DNA of 64,000 nt from Cephalopachus bancanus (taxonomy: Eukaryota > Chordata > Mammalia > Primates > Tarsiidae). Under the pieces are notes generated by a model. That model was not told where the DNA came from. It saw only the letters and a list, made by a program, of their open reading frames with translations, and searched no databases. Positions 59,030 through 64,000 of the stretch are shown piece by piece; within the stretch, counting starts at the first letter, position 1, and every line of letters begins with the position of its first letter. Position numbers and translations under genes: made by a program. The stretch covers positions 5,580,001 to 5,644,000 of the forward strand of contig JAPVLO010000056.1 of assembly GCA_027257055.1 (NCBI GenBank), given 5' to 3'.

Positions 59030-59450
59030 GCTAGATGCTAAGAAAACAAAAATAAGGTTAGTGTCTAAAGGGAAAATGAGATCAGTAAACCAATAATTAC
59101 TACACAGTGCTGTGAGTACTTCTTTAACATAAGCTCAGAACACTACAGGAGGCAGTGAAGGGACATACAAATTAGACCCAGGGCAAGGGAATAGGTAATA
59201 GCAGAACAGAATCTTGAAGAATATTTAGAATCTTGACATAAATAGAGAGTTTTCTTTCTCACACAGAGAACAATATGTACAAAGACACTGAGATGAGAGA
59301 CAGAATTATGTTCCAGGACTGGAAGCAGATTGGTATAGCAGGAAAGTAGGCTACCTTGGGGGTGGTAGCATGGCAGATGAGAGAGGCGAGATAAACAGAG
59401 GCCAGGTCACAGAAGCCTTGCAACTCTCAGCCCAAAGAAGCTGAGGAAGG
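59030..59450 (-). repeat. L2 LINE fragment
   Basis: Reverse-complement L2: AGATCAGTAAACCAATAATT, ACACAGTGCTGTGAGTACTT and GAGAACAATATGTACAAAGA with CACTGAGATGAGAGA. Confidence 0.65.
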
Positions 59451-59454
59451 AGCC

Positions 59455-60120
59455 ACGGTTACCATTGTTGCATCATTCAGCTCTTCTGGACTCTAGAGTC
59501 ATGGCCCAACCCTTGCTTCACTCACCTGGTCAGATTATTTTCCTCCTAAGGAATACACTCTATTTTCAGGCCATTGTCTGATTACCGGTGACATTGCCTC
59601 TGCTCTGCCATTCTTAGGGGGCATTTCTCCAACTGACATGACAAGTGATGGGTCAGTTAAGGAAACAGATTTATGAAATGTGTAAATTGGTTTTGTTTGA
59701 CTCTTTCTTTACCCAATCTCTAAAAATATTCCAGTGAAGAGAAAAAAACAGTCAAGGCATCATCTTGGAGATGGTTTATATCAGCAAGGCATGGTTTCAG
59801 ATCATTAGAGATGTCAGCAATGGAAGTATTCTGAATCAGAGCTCTGATTTTATACTGCTCTTGAAGAGCACAAAAGAAAAACAGAGCAAAATAAAATTAT
59901 AAAAATAGGTCTTCATGTTAAAAGTTTTAATATAAAGAATTACAAATAGAAGTCTCTTATAACAAAATGTGTACCATAGTGGTAATATTATTGCTTTGAG
60001 TGGATATCTAGGCCCACACGCATTGTAGTGCCACAGGCAAATCACAATAAATTAAAAAGTTTTGTTTCTTTTTTATTTCTGTCTTGCCATAATTCTGGAA
60101 CTCCAGAGGTTTTCAGGAAA
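59455..60120. other. unassigned non-coding interval
   Basis: No gene and no clear repeat. Confidence 0.4.
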
Positions 60121-60124
60121 GTAT

Positions 60125-60250
60125 ACTTTACGTTAGACTACCTAGGTTCAAATTTTAGCTTTGCTTCTTGCTAACAATGTGTTTGAAGATAAGTTATATA
60201 ATCTTGTGAATTTTAATGTTCACATCGATAAAATTACAACAATTGTTAAT
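60125..60250 (+). repeat. MIR SINE fragment
   Basis: GACTACCTAGGTTCAAATTT, TAGCTTTGCTTCTTGCTAAC, AGTTATATAATCTTGTGAAT. Confidence 0.6.
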
Positions 60251-60324
60251 CATTTCTTTTTTGTGAAGTACATTAAATAAAATTCAGTTAAGTTAGAACA
60301 TATAACTGTTTCATTTTTACTTTT

Positions 60325-60603
60325 TTTTTGAGTTGGAGTCTCACTCTGTCGCCCAGACTGGAGTGCAGTGGCCGCTTCCGGCCACCGCAGCCTCGACCTG
60401 CTGGGCTCCGGCGATCCTTCCGCCTCAGCCTTCCGAGTAGCCAGAATTACAGGCGCGCGCTACCACGCCTGGCTGATTTTTTGATTTATTGTAGAGATGA
60501 GGTCTCCCTGCCCAGGCGGGTCACGAACCCGCAGACTCAGGCAATCCACTCACCTCAGCCTCCCAAAGGCGCGGGATTACAGGCTGAGCCACCGCGCCCG
60601 GCT
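60325..60603 (-). mobile_element. CpG-rich Alu, apparently young
   Basis: Reverse dimeric Alu starting GAGTTGGAGTCTCACTCTG and ending GCCACCGCGCCCGGC. It keeps almost all expected CpGs, including CTTCCGCCTCAGCCTTCCG and GGCGCGCGCTACCACGCC. A 12-bp exact duplication, ATTTTTACTTTT, is at 60,313-60,324 and 60,604-60,615. Little CpG decay suggests a recent insertion. It is the cleanest Alu in the window. Confidence 0.96.
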
Positions 60604-60844
60604 ATTTTTACTTTTATTTAAATGTAGACTACATATCAGAAATTGTGGGGTTAAGATTTGACTGTTTCTTCTGAAACTTGTAACTGAAAGCTGGTCAAAA
60701 CCACACTTTCCACAACATCAACTCTAGACTTGGACCCAAGCCCTTCTCTCTGGTGATTGTGGCACTGATGAAACCTGGCAGTTCAGAGAAATCAGCTGAA
60801 GAAATACTATAAGTATCAGTAACATTAAAGGTAAAAGTACTGTA

Positions 60845-61268
60845 CAGCTGACCCTTGAACAATGCAGGGGATGTTGAAAATCCATGTATAACTTTTGAAA
60901 CCCCCAAAACTTAAATAATAACAACCTACTGTTAACCAAAAGTCCTATTAATAACATAAACAGTAAATTAACACACATTTTCTATGTTATGTGTATTATA
61001 TATTATATTCCTACAATAAAGTAAGTTAGAGAAAACAAAGTATCATTAAGAAAATTATGAGGGAGGGAGAATATATTTGCTAATGAATTAAGTGGAAGTG
61101 GATCATCATAAAGGTTTTTCTGCCTCCTTGTCTTCATGTTGAATAGGCTGAGGAGGAAAAGGAAGAGGAAGCGTTAGTCTTGCTGTCTTAGGGGTGACAG
61201 AAGCAGAAGAAAACTTGCATATATGTGGACCTGCCCGATTCAAACCTGTGTCGTTTGCAGGTCAATTG
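60845..61268. mobile_element. Tigger/MER2-like non-autonomous DNA transposon
   Basis: CAGCTGACCCTTGAACAATG at the left pairs with the right end, which reversed reads CAATTGACCTGCAAACGACA. A TA precedes the left end. The inside contains ATAACATAAACAGTAAATTA, ATTCCTACAATAAAGTAAGT and TATATGTGGACCTG, typical of this family. It has no coding capacity. Confidence 0.8.
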
Positions 61269-61269
61269 C

Positions 61270-62225
61270 GACTTAAGTAAGACCTCTAGGTCTTGGGTTG
61301 GCACCAGAGGCAAGCAATGAATATACTACTGAATATGAATCCTTTGCCCTAAAAAACAAAAAAGAGTGGTTATCTGTTCACTGCCATATAAACCTTATGT
61401 AATTACAGACTCCAGAATTCTGAAAAATTAAAACAAACATAATTTTAAAATGCAGAAAATAATGAGAGCTATTTGTAGGGCTTCTGAAGGGCTTTTAAGC
61501 AGACCAGCCTGGTAGTACTGTCAAGATCATATCTTGAATCCTGCTCATGTGAACATTTATCATTTGAACCTCATTACTACATTAGCTAATTGAAACCATT
61601 TAAATCAAGCAACAGCACAATTAAGACTAGACATTAGGTTTAAGACTTGTCTACTCCGTGAAGTTCAAAACAACTTAGCCAGCTCCTTACTCCCATAAGA
61701 TCACAGAATAACTTTGTGCTGGAAGGGAACTTAGGGTGTCAGCTAGCTCAATTCCCCCACCATGGAGAAGGCCCTTCTGCAAAATCCATGTCTGTGCTTT
61801 TTCAGAATTTTCTTGAATACGTTTGCAGACATAAAACTTGCAAATTCATAAGAAGGTTTTTGTCAGCTCTGACTGTTAGAAAAAAGTTTCAGTATTTATA
61901 TGAAATGTCTTTCCTCTTCACTTGCATTAACTTGTTTAATTTCTGATTCTGGACCACAAAATGCTTCCCTCCTATTCAGGCAGCTTTCAGTTGTCCGAAG
62001 AGATCTTCCATGCATTCCTTGGATCCTCTCTTTTGAAAACTAAGCATCTCAATTTCTGTTAATATACTCTATAAAATATAATTCCCAAGCTAACCTCCTA
62101 ATTCAATTTGTCAGTGTTTTTGTTCAAATGATCCCACATAATGGAACATAATTTTTGACATATGAGCTCATCTATATGCATCTTTATATTTTAGATTTTT
62201 GTTCTGTTTGGTTTGTCTTTAGTTC
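61270..62225. other. unassigned non-coding interval
   Basis: No gene. ATCACAGAATAACTTTGTGC with TGGAAGGGAACTTAGGGTGT near 61,700 resembles an old mammal-wide repeat that I cannot name. Confidence 0.4.
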
Positions 62226-62227
62226 TT

Positions 62228-62852
62228 TTTTTTTTTTTTAACTTTTGTTTAAAATTTCCATAGATTTAAAGGATAAAAATAGTTTTTGGTTACATGGTTG
62301 CATTGTAAATGGCGAAGAAGCCTGGGCTTAAATATACTCACCACCCCCATCTGTGTACATTGTGAGGTAGGAGATTTTTAGACTCTCAACCCCTTCCTCC
62401 TTTCCCCATACTGAGTCTCCAATGTCCATAATATCATTCTCTATGCCTTTGTTTATCCTTAGTTTAGCTCCCATTTATAAGTGAGAACATGCAGTTTTGG
62501 GGGGGAGAGGGGATTTCTGTTCCTGAGTTATTTCACTTAGGATGGTGTGCTCAAATTCCATCCAAGTTGCTGCAAAAAGACATTTCATTCCAGTTGATAC
62601 GCATTTAGGTTGATTCCACATCTTTGCAATTGTGAACTGTGTTGCCACAAACACAGAAGTACAGGTGTCTTTTTTATATAATGACCTTTTTTCTTTTGGG
62701 TAGATACTTAGTAGTGGGATTGCTGGTAGATCTACTTTTAGTTCTTTCAGAAATCTCCATACCAATTTCCATAGAGGTTGTACTAATTTACACTCCCATA
62801 AACAGTGTATAATTGTTCCCTTTCTCTACAACCACACCAGTATCTATTGTTT
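62228..62852 (-). mobile_element. older L1 3' end (L1MA/L1PB-like), minus strand
   Basis: Plus-strand landmarks are AACTTTTGTTTAAAATTTCC, TTACATGGTTGCATTGTAAA, ATAAGTGAGAACATGCAG and TGGGTAGATACTTAGTAGTG. The ORF2 end (minus-strand frame 62,475-62,765) is broken. The element stops abruptly where the next L1's tail begins. Confidence 0.88.
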
Positions 62853-63658
62853 TGTTTGTTTGTTTGTTTGTTTTAATTTTAATTTTATTTTAAAGATGTG
62901 GGGTACACTTTAGGATTAGTTATACAAGTGATCATTGTACAGGTGAAGTTTGGGCCTCCCTTTGGTCCCCACTTCACCTAATTTGAGATCAGGTATGCTT
63001 ATTGACATTATGTCCCCCCTTCTCCCCGGCAGTATCCTGCTATTGCCAATCCCTTTCTAATAGTTTTATGGTACATGTTCAGGGTTCATTTTTGAGTGAG
63101 AACATGTGGCACTCTGTTCTTTGTTTCTGTGATAGATCACTGAGTATGATAGACTCTAAATCCATCCAAGTTGCTGCGAAGTCCGTATGTTTGTCTTTCT
63201 TTATGGTTGCATAATATTCCATCATGTATATCTACCACATTGATTTTATCCAGTCTAGTATTGATGGGCAGCATGGTTGGTTCCATGTTTTTGCTACTGT
63301 GAATAGTGCTGCAATAAACATGCATGTGCACGTATCTTTTTTGTAGAATGATTTGGGTGTTTCCAGGTATATTCCCAGTAGGGGAGTTGCTGGGTCATAT
63401 GAAAGGTCAATTTCTAGTTCTTTTAGAAATTGCCACACTGTTTTCCATAGAGTTTGCACTAGTTTGCATTCCCACCACAGTGTAGAAACATTCCGTTTTC
63501 TCCACAACCTTGCCAGCGCCAGCTGTTTTTTGCTTTATTAATGATGGCCATTCTTACTGGGGTAATGTGGTATCTCAATGCGGTTTTGATTTGCATTTCA
63601 ATGATGATTAGTGAGGCTGAGCATTTTTTCATGTGTCTGTTGGCTGCCCGTATAGCTT
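62853..63658 (-). mobile_element. strepsirrhine-type L1 nested in the older L1
   Basis: A tail of TTTG units (62,849-62,871), then a 3' UTR (AAGATGTGGGGTACACTTTA) and ORF2 end (minus-strand frames 63,232-63,507 and 63,137-63,331). Its sequence breaks off at about 63,658, within ORF2, at the tail of another L1. Confidence 0.88.
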
Positions 63659-64000
63659 ATATTTTTTTAATTTTAACAATGTGGGGTACAACAAGGTTAG
63701 GTATACAAATGTTCATTATGCAAGTACCCTTATTGATGAGGTGTGCCCTCCAGCAGTTTCCCACTACTGCTAATCCTGCCCCCCTCCTTCTCTGGCAGTT
63801 TCCCACTACTACCAATCCCTTTCTTAGAGTATTATGATAATTGTTCAAGATCTGCTTACGAGTGAGAACATGTCATACTCTGTTTTTGGTTTCTGTGATA
63901 AAGCACTCAGTATTATAGACTGTAAGTCCATCCAAGTTGCTGGGAAGTTCATAATTTTGTTCTTCTTTATGGCTGCGTAATATTCCATAGCGCATATCTT
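63659..64000 (-). mobile_element. L1 3' end, nested, running past the window end
   Basis: A T-rich tail (63,660-63,667), a CAATGTGGGGTACAACAAGG 3' UTR start and the ORF2 end follow. Its 5' side lies outside the window. Confidence 0.88.

Noticed and set aside
60328..60621. 97-codon open frame
   Set aside because: It is the antisense strand of an Alu, a well-known source of spurious proteins.

Overview
This is nuclear DNA from a primate. There is no prokaryotic gene organisation, no rRNA or tRNA gene, no CRISPR array, and no open reading frame that looks like a host protein-coding exon. The evidence for a primate is a set of dimeric Alu elements of 7SL origin. The younger Alus share a left arm that opens GCCGGGC-TGGTGGCTCAGCC and a right arm with GGCCGGGAGCGGCC, and they sit beside an L1 family whose 3' UTR is unlike the human one. 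Together these suggest a strepsirrhine such as a lemur or loris. No galago-type tRNA-derived SINE was seen, so a lemur-like genome is slightly favoured. The taxon is an inference.

Layout. 0-20 kb: gene-free DNA with many old MIR and L2 fragments, two short 5'-truncated L1s (about 0.2 and 1.9 kb), one Alu (3.5 kb), a GT microsatellite (10.1 kb), an L1 3' end (12.4 kb) and a degenerate mariner with very long inverted ends (18.05-19.15 kb). 20.4-28.7 kb: a full-length but inactive minus-strand L1. It has 13-bp target-site duplications and interrupts an old L2. Into it were later inserted three Alus and a 994-bp solo LTR of a class II endogenous retrovirus with a 6-bp target duplication. 29.5-32.2 kb: two more L1 insertions, one + and one -. 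32-41 kb: MIRs, an AluJ-like element, an Alu with an expanded GAAA tail inside a MER5A-like element, and a class I LTR with recognisable CCAAT, TATA and AATAAA boxes. 41.3-44.56 kb: an internally deleted ERVL-type provirus on the minus strand with two MLT2-type LTRs. A mariner element lies inside its integrase region. 45.7 kb: a small processed retrocopy of an unidentified mRNA 3' end. 46-57.7 kb: old L1M sequence in both orientations, carrying a MaLR-type LTR and a palindromic block of young L1 3' ends. 57.7-64 kb: sparse repeats, a CpG-rich Alu at 60.3 kb, a Tigger/MER2-like DNA transposon, and at the window end three L1s nested in one another.

The 'genes' here are transposon genes: L1 ORF1 and ORF2, mariner transposase fragments and an ERVL pol fragment. 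All that I could read are broken by frameshifts, stops, lost catalytic residues or insertions. The window is an intergenic or deep-intronic record of successive mobile-element activity. The nesting gives a relative order: MIR, L2 and MER5 first, then L1M, MaLR and ERVL, then mariner, then strepsirrhine L1, then Alu and the class II LTR. No candidate for a new cellular system was found. The most notable objects are the class II LTR with its cytosine-poor, GATA-rich segment, the mariner nested in ERVL, the long-inverted-repeat mariner, the 3'-UTR retrocopy at 45.7 kb and the two-tailed L1 block at 57 kb. Element names come from recognising family features by eye. Boundaries without a stated duplication are approximate.
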